DNA of 64,000 nucleotides from Cercis canadensis (taxonomy: Eukaryota; Streptophyta; Magnoliopsida; Fabales; Fabaceae). The position numbers were made by a program, and so were the translations under genes. The DNA is taken from the NCBI GenBank assembly GCA_003255065.1, contig QAOA01004738.1, positions 1 through 64,000 on the forward strand, in the 5' to 3' direction. Numbering within the stretch: the first letter of the stretch is position 1; each line of letters begins with the position of its first letter. Positions 47,141 through 58,351 of the stretch are shown here, piece by piece. The notes under the pieces are model-generated. The model made no database searches and was not told where the DNA came from. It worked only from the letters and a program-made list of their open reading frames with translations.

Positions 47141-47193
47141 AGTATATTTTAGTAAATGTTCTAAGAAGTCTTTAGTCTACTTGGCATTTTAAT

Positions 47194-47640
47194 GAATTCT
47201 TTCTTGCACATATATTAATTTATATACAGATTTAAAAATTCTAACGTCAAGAAGTTTATTTGTGGAGTAAAGCATTTTAGGGTTATGCAATTCTATATTA
47301 GGTCAATCGGAGGATGTTTTATGTGTAAAGGATTGATAATGAAATGAAATGAAGCATTAATTGTATTACTATTGATGTGTGTATATATATACAATTATAG
47401 GGAACTAATTTAAAATNGAATTCTTTCTTGCACATATATTAATTTATTTACAGATTTAAAAATTCTAACGTCAAGAAGTTTATTTGTGGAGTAAAGCATT
47501 TTAGGGTTACGCAATTCTATATTAGGTCAATCGGAGGATGTTTTATGTGTAAAGGATTGATAATGAAATGAAATGAAGCATTAATTGTATTACTATTGAT
47601 GTGTGTATATATATACAATTATAGGGAACTAATTTAAAAT
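47194..47640. repeat. 223-bp block present twice around an N (assembly join)
   Basis: Bases 47194..47416 and 47418..47640 are nearly the same, separated by an N at 47417. The block contains the left flank and the start of the Copia LTR, so that LTR start appears twice. It is most simply an unmerged overlap. Confidence 0.85.
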
Positions 47641-47745
47641 AATTCAAAAATATGAAACCCTAATTCTACTGTGTAACTATTTTTCAATATTTGAACTATT
47701 TACAATAACTATGGAGTTTGTTGAGGAGATTTCTCTATCACTCCC

Positions 47746-48309
47746 TCACAAGATGGTGGATCTATCTGAGATGCCTATCTTGGACCTTAATTTGTAGAAG
47801 GTGGAGGTGGCTAACAGTTTCGTTAAGATGCCAGCCAATTGATCTTTGGTGGAGACATGTGAAACTTGAAGTTGATTGGCTACCACATTCTCTATGACAA
47901 AATGATAATCAAGAGCTATGTGCTTCATCCTGGAATGAAACACAAGATTGGCATAGAGATAGGTGACACCAATATTGTCACAGTAAATAATGGGAGATTC
48001 AGCAAGAGAGACACCAAGTTCACTTAACAAATTGGTGAGGCATGTCAATTCAACAGTTGTGGATGCTATGGCCCTGTACTCGGCTTTAGTGGAAGATCTA
48101 GCAAATGTTCTTTGTTTTTTGGAGCACCAAGAGATGGCATTAGGCCTTATGAAAACAAGATGTGCAGATGTAGAAGTACGATCCACAGGGTTACTTCCCC
48201 AGTCGGCATTCGAATAAGCATAGAGTTGTAGTTTGGTTGTTGCCGAGAGATGAAGACCAAAATTGATAGTAGATTTAAGATAGCACAGTACCTGTTTTAG
48301 TGCAGTCAA
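47746..48309 (-). pseudogene. RNase H region of the Ale-like Copia
   Basis: VLCYLKSTINFGLHLSATTK, AYSNADWGSNPVDRTSTSAH, SWCSKKQRTFARSSTKAEYR and IYCDNIGVTYLYANLVFHSR follow the usual Copia RNase H order (Y-S-(D/N)-A-D-W, S-x-K-Q, S-S-T-x-A-E-Y-R, C-D-N). It ends near VSTKDQLAGILTK. Part of a fossil element. Confidence 0.85.
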
Positions 48310-48581
48310 ATGAGTTATTCATGGTTTATGCATGAACTGTGACAAGTTATTGATAGCATAGCAAATATCAAGACAGGTGAATGAGAGATACTAGAGGACC
48401 CTAACTAAACTTATATACTTGGTGGGATATGTGGGTACGTCGTTTAGTTGTAGAGAAACTGAAGTGGACCTAGGGGTTGTAGCACCTTTTGCACCAACCA
48501 TTTTTTATTTGTCAAGTAAATAAAAAATATATAAATGCTATGAAAGAAAAAGACCATATTGATGAGGCAGGAACTTAATGC

Positions 48582-49400
48582 CTAGGAAGTAGGATGGGGT
48601 TCCCAAATCTCTGAGAAAGAACCGATTGGCAAGTTGCTTGCAAAAACTAGAGAGAAATCAGGATTGTTCTTGGTGATAAGGAGATCGTCCACATAAATAA
48701 GAAAATAAGTAGTGACACCATATTTATTGTAGATGAAGAGAGAACCATTAGATAAAGAATAAATAAAACCAGTTGAAAGTAAGAACTGAGCAAGCTCAAT
48801 GTACCATGCACAAGGCACTTTCTTGAGACCATAAATTGCTTTGTGAAGTTTGCACACATAATTTGATTAAGCAGGATCACCATGGTCAGGTGGTTTATGC
48901 ATGAAGACATCTTATGTGAGATTGCCTTGGAGGAAGGCATTGTTGACATCTATATCCTCGAGAGACCCATAGTTGTGTAGGGCAATGGTCAAGACAGCGT
49001 TGATGGTTTAGGCCTTGACCATAGGACTAAAAGTTTCTTTGTAGTCTATACTAGGTCTTTATGAGTAGCCTTTAGCTTCAAGACGGGCTTTAAACCTATC
49101 AATGGTGCCATTGGGTTTTCGTTTCACTCTATAGACCCATTTACAACCAATGATGTTGGTGTTGAAAGGAGGAGGGACAAGAGATCAAGTTTTATTGTGG
49201 AGTAAGGCATCAAATTCTTGGGACATGGCATTACGCCATTCATGAGCCTTAAGAGCTTGTGTTAAACACGTTTGGCTCAAGGCTAGGTTCAATAGGATGT
49301 TTGGTGACTTGAAAGGTGAAAGGTTTTTTTTTTTTTTTTTTAGTTTTAAATTGTTATTTTGTGATCTTGTGATAATTTTGTTTGTTGCTGGAATGGGAGG
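48582..49400 (-). pseudogene. Reverse transcriptase region of the Ale-like Copia
   Basis: MCKLHKAIYGLKKVPCAWYI and TTYFLIYVDDLLITKNN (the YVDD active-site box) match Copia RT (family form VCKLxKALYGLKQAPRAW...YVDDIIITG). Minus-strand sequence toward 49.3 kb, in other frames, resembles the earlier RT part. Broken. Confidence 0.8.
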
Positions 49401-49402
49401 GG

Positions 49403-50828
49403 TGATGAGCTGCCGAGGCTCCTCAAATTAGTTAATGTTTAAGGTCGATTACCTAGCTTTTTGCAGCAAGGGGTAGCCCTAAGTCGAACCTAAGGATTGT
49501 TTATTTAGTGAATCATATGGAGAGACATATAAACAGGGGGGTTGTGTTTGTTTATGTGATTAACGAAAATTAATTATCAGTGGTAGAGTTTTAGAGAAAG
49601 CAATCAATCCAAGTCTTAACTAATTATGATTTTGATCCATCCTTGATTTCCGAGGATCCATTTAATTGTTAACCATGTTCTTGGCCTTTAAAACATCTCA
49701 AGAAGCCTCTCAATGTTCTATGGATGTCTACTGGTTAAGCAACCAGAATTCGGTTCAACAAGGGACTAAATGAATTAAGCAAACATTCAAGTCCAGTTTA
49801 ACCTAAGTCCTGAATCCAGCCAAGGTAATTAATCCGTCCAAGCTTAGAACCATTAATTAACCATACAATCCTCTTTTATCACATGCAAACAGAATATGAA
49901 CACATGAATAATCCAATCCGAATTAAGCAATTCAAACAGAATATTTCAGAGGATTGAAAGAACTTGATTAACAACTAAAATGAAGAACAACAACACATAA
50001 TCTCAAAATCAATAATCAGAATAGCAAAACCTGGATTGATATGATGATTTAGCCCTCCATGAACAAGAAGAGCTGAGTTCTTACAAAATATCTAAGAGAA
50101 AACTTAGAGACTAAGGAAAGAGGAAAAGCTGTCTAAAAATATCTAATGACTTGATTCTGAATTTCGGCTGCCCCCTCTTGCTGATATAGACCTCCAAATT
50201 TACATGCACACCCAAATTGCCCTTAGGGCACACTTGTTCCCATGGGCCTTAGCTTCAATTGGGCTTTGGTTTGGGCCCATTTGGACTTGTCATGAGGAAG
50301 TTAGGCCCATTTAAGTGGCAAAAGGTGTCTGGAACCGTCAGCTAACTTGCACAGCAAATAAGACCATCTTCAACATAAAATATGGTGAACCGGTCTTCAT
50401 ATGAATTGAATCTCTGTCTGTTAGATTTCCAATGGTACCAGTTTCAGGTCCATATGACATCCACAACTCAAGTTATGACCCAAATACTGTATGTAGGTCA
50501 GGATCCTGCGACAGCATGTCTTCTCTGGCTTCCAGGCTGCATATGACCTTCTGAACGTCCGAATTAGCTTTGGAGCTCTGAAAGAAAGTTGTAGAAAATT
50601 TTCTCAGCTTTCCTACAAGGTATGACTCGGAATTTTTAGACATACAGAACTCAAGATATGCATGAAACACAGAGACAGCATATAATGCTCAGTATTGCTG
50701 GAAATTGCAATTAAGCACAAATGGATCCAAAGTCATGAAATGAGGTCTAAGTCTATGCAATTCAGCCCAAAAGAGGTTTAAAAGACTAAGTATGAGGGAT
50801 AACTATTGTATAAAAAGTGTGTTCATCA
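49403..50828 (-). mobile_element. Solo LTR of the element 1 family
   Basis: A 1,426-bp LTR from TGATGAGCTGCCGAGG to TGTGTTCATCA, matching 11043..12463 and 18052..19478. It is flanked by a perfect 5-bp duplication AGGGG (49398..49402 and 50829..50833). With no internal region, it is the expected product of recombination between two LTRs of one insertion. It sits inside the Ale-like Copia. Confidence 0.93.
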
Positions 50829-50833
50829 AGGGG

Positions 50834-51848
50834 GGGTAGGGTTATCGGATGGGAGAGAGAAAGAGAGAAGTGGAAGCGTTGGAGAAGTGGAAGCGTTGGA
50901 GAAGTGGAGAAATTTGAATTATTATCTGATGAAAAAGATAAAGAGTTAGGTAAATTTGAAGGAGATAAGGTGGGGGAGCATTTGGAGCATGTGGAGAATG
51001 TGCAAGGGAGTTAGAACTTGATTGGGTTGGAGTATTTGAACTTGGTGAGGAAGAAGTTGTTGAGATATTTGAATTGGATGAGATTTGAGGTTTGATTTGA
51101 TGATGAAGAAGATGTTTCATGTGGGATTGGAGAAGAATTTGAATGTGAAGGAATTGTTGAAATTGAATTTGGAGTAGATAAGAAGTTTTAGGATTTTGAA
51201 GGATGAGGAGTGAGAATTTGAGTTGGTTAAGGACACATGATAATAGGCAACAAGAACTAGGTCTAAATTAAAAGAGTTTGACTTGGGTGGGATGGTTTGA
51301 GATTTAAATGGATAAATATCATCTACAAATTTAACATGCCTAGATATACATGTATTTTTGTTAGTAAAATCATAATAGATATATGCATGTTGATTTGTAG
51401 AATATCCAAGCAAAATACATTGAGTTGAATGTGGGTTTAATTTGTGCGAAGTGTAGGGTCTTATCTAAGGATAATAGAGGTAGCTAAACGCTTTAAAATT
51501 CAAATAACTTGGTGTTTGATTAAATAATTTCTGATAGGGTGAGGACATATGTAAACTGGAGTGAGTAAACGGTTGATAAGAAAGTTGGTTGTTTGAAATG
51601 CAAAGGACCAAAACATTAGGGGTAAGGATGCATGGTGTAACAGGGACAAATCAGTTTCTACAATATGTCAATGTTTTTTTTTTTTTTTTCTACAANTTTT
51701 TTTTTTTCTATAAGACCATTTCTTTCTAGAGTGTATGGGAGGGAAAGAAGGAAATTCCATGATTAGCAAAGAAAGATTTTAATTTAATGAATTCACCCAC
51801 ATTATCATAATGAAAAGAAGTAATGGAGTGATTAAAATAGGATTCAAC
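50834..51848 (-). pseudogene. Integrase end and linker of the Ale-like Copia
   Basis: MLGYSTNQHAYIYYDFTNKN and TCISRHVKFVDDIYPF are typical of the segment just after the Copia integrase core (LGYS..HK.Y.C.D....Y.SRHV.F.E..FPF). The following Ser/Asn-rich part is the usual linker before RT. T-runs with an N at 51696 mark an assembly join. Confidence 0.75.
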
Positions 51849-52042
51849 TGTTAGCCCCACAAGTCTTTAGTCTTGTTTTGATGATAACAAAATGTCTTGT
51901 TATTTCTAATCTGTGATTGTTTTTCTCTAAGTTCTTATTTAGAACAAATTTGAAAAGAAGCCTTGAAGAACTTGTTCTTATGAACTAGTTCTTGCCTCTG
52001 TGATCAAGCTCCGCTTGATAATGAGAGTTTCAAATATTGCTG

Positions 52043-53908
52043 ATGTGGACAAGCTTGTCGAGGACTCCAGCCAAATTTAGCCTTTTACAATCTAACTAAG
52101 AGTTATGTTAGTTGAGATTGGAAACTGCTTTCTTGAAGTGACTAATGTAAGGTCCTTATTTCAAGGAAAAGTTTATCTACTTCTCTTACACAAAGTAAGA
52201 CTTTTTGGAACAAAAGGACAAAAGCTTTTTGGTTGATTGACATTGTGTTAGCCGGTAGGTGGCTCCTTCTTTGCCTTCCTCTTTGTCCTTCAAGTGCAAA
52301 AGAAAGGAAATAATGAGGAAGTTCTTCAAAAAGGGGAAGAAGAAAGCTATGGTAGCTACCTGGAGTGATGAGGATTCAACCTTAGATAGTGATGAATCTA
52401 ATGAAGAAAACATTGCAAACTTCGGTTTGATGGCTACTGGTGAAGGATGTGGTGAGAAACGTGAGGTAAGTTATCTAGACCTTGAACTACTTCCTACTTA
52501 TGATGAATTAAGTCATGCTTTTGATGATTTATCTTTTGATTATGAGAAAAGATTAGCAAAACTCACTGCTCTTAAGAAAATCATAAAAAGTCAGATTAAT
52601 GTGATAGATGAGATTGAAAAGGATAATGTTGTTTTGGCTTATAGACTTAAAACCCTTTAGCATCAGAATGACATTCTTGAAAAAAAAATCATTTTATTTC
52701 TTCTCTCAAAAATGAAAATGACAAACTGAAAAGAAAAGTAAATGAATTGTTTGGAGACTTTGCTAAGTTTGTTAAAGGAAGAAATAATTTGAATTCCATC
52801 TTAGGAAAGCAAAGAGTAAGCAATGATAGAACTGGTTTAGGTTATGTTCAACCTAGCCCTACAAAGGTCTCGAAAAATTCTTTTGTCAAAGCTTCCTCTT
52901 CACACTCCTTCTCTAAAGGAACTTGCTTTTATTGTGGATGAGTAGGACATTTTCCAAATACATGCTCCTATAAAAAACTTTGTGCTGCAAAAAAAATTGG
53001 TATGGGTGCCTAAAGGCACATTTGCTTCTAACATGAAAGGACCCAAAGAATTTTGGGTAGCTAAGCCTCTGTGATCTTATTGCAAGTTTGCTATCAAGCC
53101 AAAAGTGATTGTTGATATCTAGACAGTGGCTACTCTAGGCACATGACTGGAGATCTTTCCAAGTTTGTCTTATTTAACAAAGTGGATTTGGGAGATGTCT
53201 CTTTTGGTGACGATAGCAAAGGTAGAATTGTCGGATTAGGTAAAATCAAAATCTCTCCTAATCTACTCATTGACAATGTCTATTTAGTCAACAGTTTGAT
53301 ATATAATTTGCTGGGCATAAGTCAGCTTTGTGATAAGGGTCACAAAATCATTTTTGAACCTCCTCATTGCATCATTCATAAGAAATTTTTTGATGATGCT
53401 CTATTTGTTTGTCAAAGAAGTTCCAATGTATATACTGTGTCTGGAGATTCTTTGAAATCTAAAAAGGAAACATCTTTTTCCTTCTCAAAGCAATAATTTT
53501 TGGTTGTGGCATAGAAGACTTGGACATGCAAATTTTAAACTTATTTCCAAGCTTTCTAAGAAGGAACTAGTTTATGGTTTACCTAAATTAGTTTTTGAAA
53601 AGGACAAGATTTGTGTTGCTTGTCAGCAAGGTTTCTAAGAATGTGGACAAGCTTGTTGAGGACTCCAACCAAATTTAGCCTTTTACAATCTAACTAAGAG
53701 TTATGTTAGTTGAGATTGGAAACTGCTTTCTTGAAGTGACTAATGTAAGGTCCTTGTTTCAAGGAAAAATTTATCTACTTCTCTTACACAAAGTAAGACT
53801 TTTTAGAACAAAAGGACAAAATCTTTTTGGCTAATTGACATTGTGTTAGCCGGTAGGTGGCTCCTTCTTTGGCTTCCTCTTTGTCTTTCAAGTGCAAAAG
53901 AAAGGAAA
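52043..53908 (+). repeat. 268-bp direct repeat (LTR-derived) in the SIRE-like derivative
   Basis: Bases 52043..52310 and 53641..53908 are near-identical (both start ATGTGGACAAGCTTGT and end GAAAGGAAA). They are the parts that the element's two LTRs have in common. Confidence 0.8.
52311..53640 (+). pseudogene. gag end and pre-integrase pieces of the SIRE-like derivative
   Basis: KKGKKKAMVATWSDEDSTLD, acidic SDESNEENIANFGLMA, and coiled-coil-like DYEKRLAKLTALKKIIKS match the gag of 38710..39255. A zinc-knuckle-like segment (GTCFYCG, then HFPNTC) follows. Then come the pre-integrase segment (HMTGDLSKFVLFNKVDLGDV, LGISQLCDKGHKIIFEP) and WHRRLGHANFKL. Fossil, several breaks. Confidence 0.75.
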
Positions 53909-54543
53909 CAAAACAAGGGAACTCCCAAGACTCCAAAAATGCATGAAGAGAAGTAAGAAGAAAATATTTTAGAGAGAGAAGGAAGCCATTGTTAAGAGTT
54001 TTTACTCTTTCTCTTCCTCTCGGTTATCTCTTTATGTTTGAAGAACTTCATTGTATTATTTCTACTCTGTAAAAGAGTTTCTTCTTTGGGGTTGAACCAA
54101 AACACTTGGATTTTGTATCTGAATTTTTATGGGAGAAATCCATGAGAGTGATCTCTAGTGAGTTAAAGAGAGAGAGTTCATGGTTAGCTTGAAAAACAAA
54201 AACCATGTTTGTGAAGCTTGAAGAAGCTTGGAAAAATAAACTTGAAGAATAGTGGAACCCTATGATATGGGAGAAGTAGATGTAGGCATGTTAGGCCAAA
54301 CCACTATAAAGACTCTTGCAGATTTTCTTTCTCTCTATCTTTGAGTTTCTGGATTAATCTTTGTTATGTTCTAAATGGTTTATTAAGTTATCTCTTTGTA
54401 TTCAAATTTGGTATTTGTCAAAGAACTAGTTTGTAAGAACTAGTTCTCAAACAAATCTGTTATTTATATTTGTTTTTTCGAGCAATTTTTTAATAATTCC
54501 TATTCACCCCCTTCTAAGAATATACTCTACAACTCTCATCAAC

Positions 54544-55104
54544 AAGTTTTTTAAGCTGAATAAAAACTTGAAAGACATCAGATTTTTGTTTGAGAGGATA
54601 TAACCAATAATACTTCATAAAGTGATCAATAAAAATTACGTAATATTTATAATTGTCAATAGATACATGAGGGGAAGGACCTCATACATCAACAAAAATA
54701 TATTGCAAAGGTTTTGAGGTCCTAAGACTAGATGAATGAAAAGGCAAGCGATGACTCTTATTGCATGAGCAAGAAGGACAGTCCTAAAACTCCTTGATTG
54801 GGAGATGATGTTTAAGTATCAAATGATGAAGGGTTCTTGACTAAGGATGCCCTAAGCGATGATGCCATAAGGATGGCAAAGAGTGGCGTTGAACTAATTG
54901 TACTTGAGGAGATGATTGTGACAGTGAGGCAATGACTGGAATGGTGTAGGTGTGATTTTTACTCGGACCTTGAAGGAGTGACACTTTTGTAGTTAGATCC
55001 TTCACATAAAAATAATTTGCTAAGAATTCAACGGAGATATTGTTGGTGTGAAAAAATTGAGAAATGGAAACAAAGTTATTTTTCCTTGATGGAACATTGT
55101 ACAT
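54544..55104 (-). pseudogene. Pre-integrase and integrase start, Ale-like Copia
   Basis: MYNVPSRKNNFVSISQFFHT (family form VP.....LLSV.Q.), the YFYVKDLTTKVSLLQGPSKN segment and SLPSLWHHRLGHP are the pre-integrase domain and the first zinc-binding residues of Copia integrase. Minus-strand sequence to 54544 continues integrase until the SIRE-like insertion. Confidence 0.8.
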
Positions 55105-55213
55105 TGTGGAGTTTGAAGGTGGAAGAACGAGATTTTAAATTTGTAAAACTAAGATGAGTGATAGAAAAACTTGTACCATTACCCACTACCATGTGATCAT
55201 TGCTAGTGCAATC

Positions 55214-56001
55214 CTATTTGGAATACAAGGTAAACAAGTTTGAAATAGAGTTAACAAGTGATGGAAGATGAATATAGAAAGGTATAATGGGAAGGGTTAG
55301 ACGCTGAAGTTTGTGGTTTGGGTGAGGGCAATTCTTTTTGAATTGAGAGGGTTGTTTAGTCGTAACATTGGTAGCCAGGGGAGTTATTGGGGTTGTGTTT
55401 TCAAACCTTTTCAGATAAGTCTCAAAGTTAACAAGTTTATCCCTTAATTCCACAAAGTTTATTAGGTTATCCCTACTTGGATAAGACCAGATATTTCATT
55501 TAAATCTGGGCCAAGGCCATTGAGAACGTGGAGGACTAAATCAAGGTCATCTATTGGTGTAAAGATAAGGCCTATTTCATTGGCAATATTCTTCATCTAT
55601 TGCAAATACACATGAACATGTTGAGAGCCACGAGTAATGGTTGAAAGCTGCTCTTTTAAGGACATGAGACGAGAGTGGGATTGATTAGCAAAAAGAGTTT
55701 TGAGATATTCCTAGGCATGCTTAGCAGTGGCTGGTTTGCCAAGAAGATTTAGAATCTCAGGTTCTAGAGAGGCAGTGATGGTGTGAAGAAGGAACTTGTC
55801 TTGTCTAACCCATAGTGCATACTTGGGATTGGGTAAGACAATGCCATCTATAACAAGGGTAGGAGAGGAGAGCGGTTTAGTCCCATTTAGAAAGGACATG
55901 AGATCATGTCCATGAAAAAGTGCATCTATGAGAGTTAGCCAAGAAGCATAGTTATTTTGATTGAGCTTAATGGGTAAATGAGCAGAGGTAAATAAAATCA
56001 A
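55214..56001 (-). pseudogene. gag of the Ale-like Copia
   Basis: HLPIKLNQNNYASWLTLIDA, FHGHDLMSFLNGTKPLSSP, ALWVRQDKFLLHTITASLEP and EILNLLGKPATAKHA match the UBN2-type gag of Retrofit/Ale elements. Farther along, NFETYLKRFENTTPI-like sequence belongs to the gag end. Broken. Confidence 0.8.
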
Positions 56002-56110
56002 CTAAGGGAGAAACAAGTACTTGAGGGAATGAAGAGGAGGATTTGGTGCTTTAGTTGGCCATGGAATTTTTTTTTTTTTGCTTGCTATGAGACGATAAGC
56101 TTTGATACCA

Positions 56111-56304
56111 TTTAAAGGATTGATAATGAAATGAAATGAAGCATCAACTGTATTACTTTGATGTATGTATATATATTCAATTACAGTGAACTAATTCAAA
56201 AATATGAAACCCTAATTCTGTTGTGTAACTATTTTTCAATATTTGATCTATTTACAACAACTCTGGAGTTTGTTTAGGAGTTTGTTGAGGAGGTTTCTCT
56301 ATCA
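56111..56304 (-). mobile_element. 5' LTR of the Ale-like Copia
   Basis: About 194 bp, pairing with 47548..47740. Both share ATTGATAATGAAATGAAATG at one end and TTTCTCTATCA at the other. It abuts the primer site. Confidence 0.82.
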
Positions 56305-56774
56305 TGGTGCTTGGAATATATAGCCCTTTATGTTGTGCTTCTAAGCACAGTTATTTAGAATATGAGAATGGGCATATTAGGGCTAAGGCTTGAGCATGCA
56401 AATGAGATTAGATATATTAGGATTAAGGTTTGAGCATATATTACTCATTCTTTTTCCATGATGTAACTCTGCCATCTTTCCCAATAGATGCAAGTCTAAA
56501 AGGCTTAACCATGTTAAATGCCTTCAATTTTATACTCCGTTTTACTCTTATGTTTGTTTCATTAACTAAGCATGTTTTGGGTTGTGGTTGCAGCCCTAAA
56601 ATACACATCTCAAGGGTTGAAATGGGAGAATCCCTAATATAGCATATTACATATTAAAACGTGTGTTTTGGGATTTTAAGCACAACCCCAAACATGATAT
56701 AAGTCCTTTTTGAAGTATTATCAACATATAATCTCAATATCCCATAAGCTTCTATATGTGGTTAAGAAAAAGAA
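56305..56774. other. Flank with a small inverted repeat
   Basis: Bases 56568..56612 (CATGTTTTGGGTTGTGG..) are roughly the reverse complement of 56660..56702 (..CACAACCCCAAACATG), so about 135 bp could fold back. This may be a decayed small DNA transposon, but no clear target duplication is seen. The rest of this flank is AT-rich and unassigned. Confidence 0.35.
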
Positions 56775-57089
56775 GAGTAAAAACTATTTTTGGTCCTTCA
56801 AAGATACATGCACACTCAACTTAGTCTATGGGAGATTTTTAATATTAATTTAGTTCTTGGAAGATAACTCCATTCATCAAATAGTCCTCTGCTCCCACTC
56901 ATTAGGCTTGTCACATAGGCATTTTACGTGCTACATGGAAGGTTCTTGCAACTCTTACTAAGAAAAACTAGACATAGAACTATTTTGATGAACATAGTTA
57001 TTTTTTAGGAATTGAAGTGATACTAAAATTTTTTCAAGAACTAAATTATTTGTGCCTGTATTTTTTGGGGATGAAAAAAAGTTTTACTC
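56775..57089. mobile_element. MITE-like DNA transposon, 315 bp
   Basis: The ends form an imperfect inverted repeat: GAGTAAAAACTATTTTTGG on the left and, as reverse complement of the right end, GAGTAAAACTTTTTTTCATC. A possible 8-9 bp duplication in A-rich sequence (AAAAAGAA at 56767..56774 and 57091..57098) fits Mutator- or hAT-like elements. It contains no coding sequence. The A-rich flanks make the duplication only moderately convincing. Confidence 0.5.
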
Positions 57090-57207
57090 AAAAAAGAAAA
57101 ACAGATTATGTACATTCGGGCTAAGGTTTAAGCAAACTAATAAATTGTAATTTTTTCTCTTTGTAGTTCATCAAACTCAATGCCATCTTTTTCCCTAGAT
57201 ACCTTAT

Positions 57208-57271
57208 TAAATGTCTTGCGTGTTTACTCTCTCCTCTACTAAATGTCTTGCGTGTTTACTCTCTCCTCTAC
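57208..57271. repeat. 32-bp tandem duplication
   Basis: Two identical 32-bp units, 57208..57239 and 57240..57271, each starting TAAATGTCTTGCGTG. It ends close to the N at 57282, so it may also be an assembly effect. Confidence 0.85.
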
Positions 57272-57282
57272 TCTTGCCTTTN

Positions 57283-57477
57283 TTTTTTTTTTTTTTTTTT
57301 TTTTACACCTAAGTTATCTCCACACTCTTTGGATATGTGACTAATCCCTGTTCGGGATGAGAGCAGTAACCGGTAAATTCCTCCTAACAAGTGTGGTTTT
57401 AAGGATTCGAACTCAAGACTTTTGGCCTAGAGCGCCTTAGAGCTCAACCTGCTTCCAATAAGCCAACACCTTGTTGG
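57283..57477 (-). mobile_element. tRNA-derived SINE
   Basis: On the minus strand it starts CCAACAAGGTG and has an A box TGGCTTATTGG (57455..57465; consensus TGGCNNAGTGG). A B box AGTTCGAATCC (57403..57413; consensus GGTTCGANTCC) follows after 41 bases, and it ends in a long A run (T run on the plus strand). A 10-bp duplication TCCTCTACTC flanks it (57264..57273 and 57478..57487). Length about 195 bp, usual for plant SINEs. RNA polymerase III would transcribe it, and a LINE would have moved it. Confidence 0.8.
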
Positions 57478-57660
57478 TCCTCTACTCCTCCCTATGTTAT
57501 TAATTCTTATGTAACAATAATTTAGTCTCCTTACTGATTACTTTATGCTTCAATTATCTTTACGTACAACTTTTGTTATACAAGCACACACACCATTAAG
57601 ATTTTTTAAAAATTAAAGGTTATAAGTTTGAATCCCCAATTTTTATATCCCAACTAAAAN

Positions 57661-57845
57661 TTTTTTTTATTTACACCTAAGTTATCTCTACACTCTTTGG
57701 ATATGTGACTAATCCCTGTTCGGGATGAGAGCAGTAACCGGTAAATTCCTCCTAACAAGTGTGGCTTTAAGGATTCGAACTCAAGACTTTTGGCTTAGAG
57801 CGCCTTGGAGCTCAACCTGCTTCCAATAAGCCAACACCTTGTTGG
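57661..57845 (-). mobile_element. Second SINE copy (part of an assembly-type duplication)
   Basis: The same SINE as 57283..57477 with a few substitutions. It belongs to a block (57661..about 58027) repeating 57283..57659 after an N at 57660, including the right-hand flank. The left duplication is missing, so this is probably not a separate insertion. Confidence 0.7.
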
Positions 57846-58351
57846 TCCTCTACTCCTCCCTATGTTATTAATTCTTATGTAACAATAATTTAGTCTCCTT
57901 ACTGATTACTTTATGCTTCAATTATCTTTACGTACAACTTTTGTTATACAAGCACACACACCATTAAGATTTTTTAAAAATTAAAGGTTATAAGTTTGAA
58001 TCCCCAATTTTTATATCCCAACTAAAAAATTTAGTTTACTATCTAAATAAAAAAAAAAAAAATTATCATTCTTATATAACATCAATTTAATAGTTACTCT
58101 CTGCTCCGATTAGTGAAAGTTCTTTTGAAGTACTTGCATGGAATAATATCGATTACCATGACCAAAATAAAAATATATCCATCCCAAAGATAGCTTAACA
58201 TTCACCTTTATGAGAAAGCAAAACTATTTCTGTGAATACTGGTCTTCTATGGTCTTAGCAAAAACAGAAATGGATTGTATCAGTAATAATAGTCATGGTT
58301 TCTTTTATGAAGCTCTCTTGGAGGCAAGATTGAGTAAAACATTACTTTTGT

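Larger units (their letters stand above)
51849..54538 (+). mobile_element. Short SIRE-like Copia derivative, broken
   Basis: A 2.69-kb plus-strand insertion starting TGTTAGCCCCAC and ending ACAACTCTCA, with a perfect 5-bp duplication TCAAC (51844..51848 and 54539..54543). Its ends resemble the LTR ends of 33826..43051 (TGTTGGCC...CTCTCA, minus strand). Parts of both LTRs are recognisable through a shared 268-bp repeat, with distal gag and a pre-integrase part between. Most of pol is not seen. Much shorter than whole relatives and broken in several ways. Confidence 0.8.
47548..56304 (-). mobile_element. Ale/Retrofit-like Ty1/Copia element with two nested insertions
   Basis: Minus-strand element between short LTRs of about 193 bp (47548..47740 and 56111..56304). 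The primer site TGGTATCA (56103..56110) directly abuts the 5' LTR, and a polypurine tract TTGTGAGGGAG lies inside the 3' LTR. In order it carries gag, pre-integrase, integrase, RT and RNase H. Without its two guests (49403..50828 and 51849..54538) it is about 4.6 kb, normal for the group. Coding parts have several breaks. The flanks (TTATG and TGGTG) do not match. Confidence 0.82.

Noticed and set aside
57361-57430. A tRNA gene
   Set aside because: Only A and B box-like sequences are present; no cloverleaf stem at the ends, and the long A tail with flanking duplication shows a SINE.
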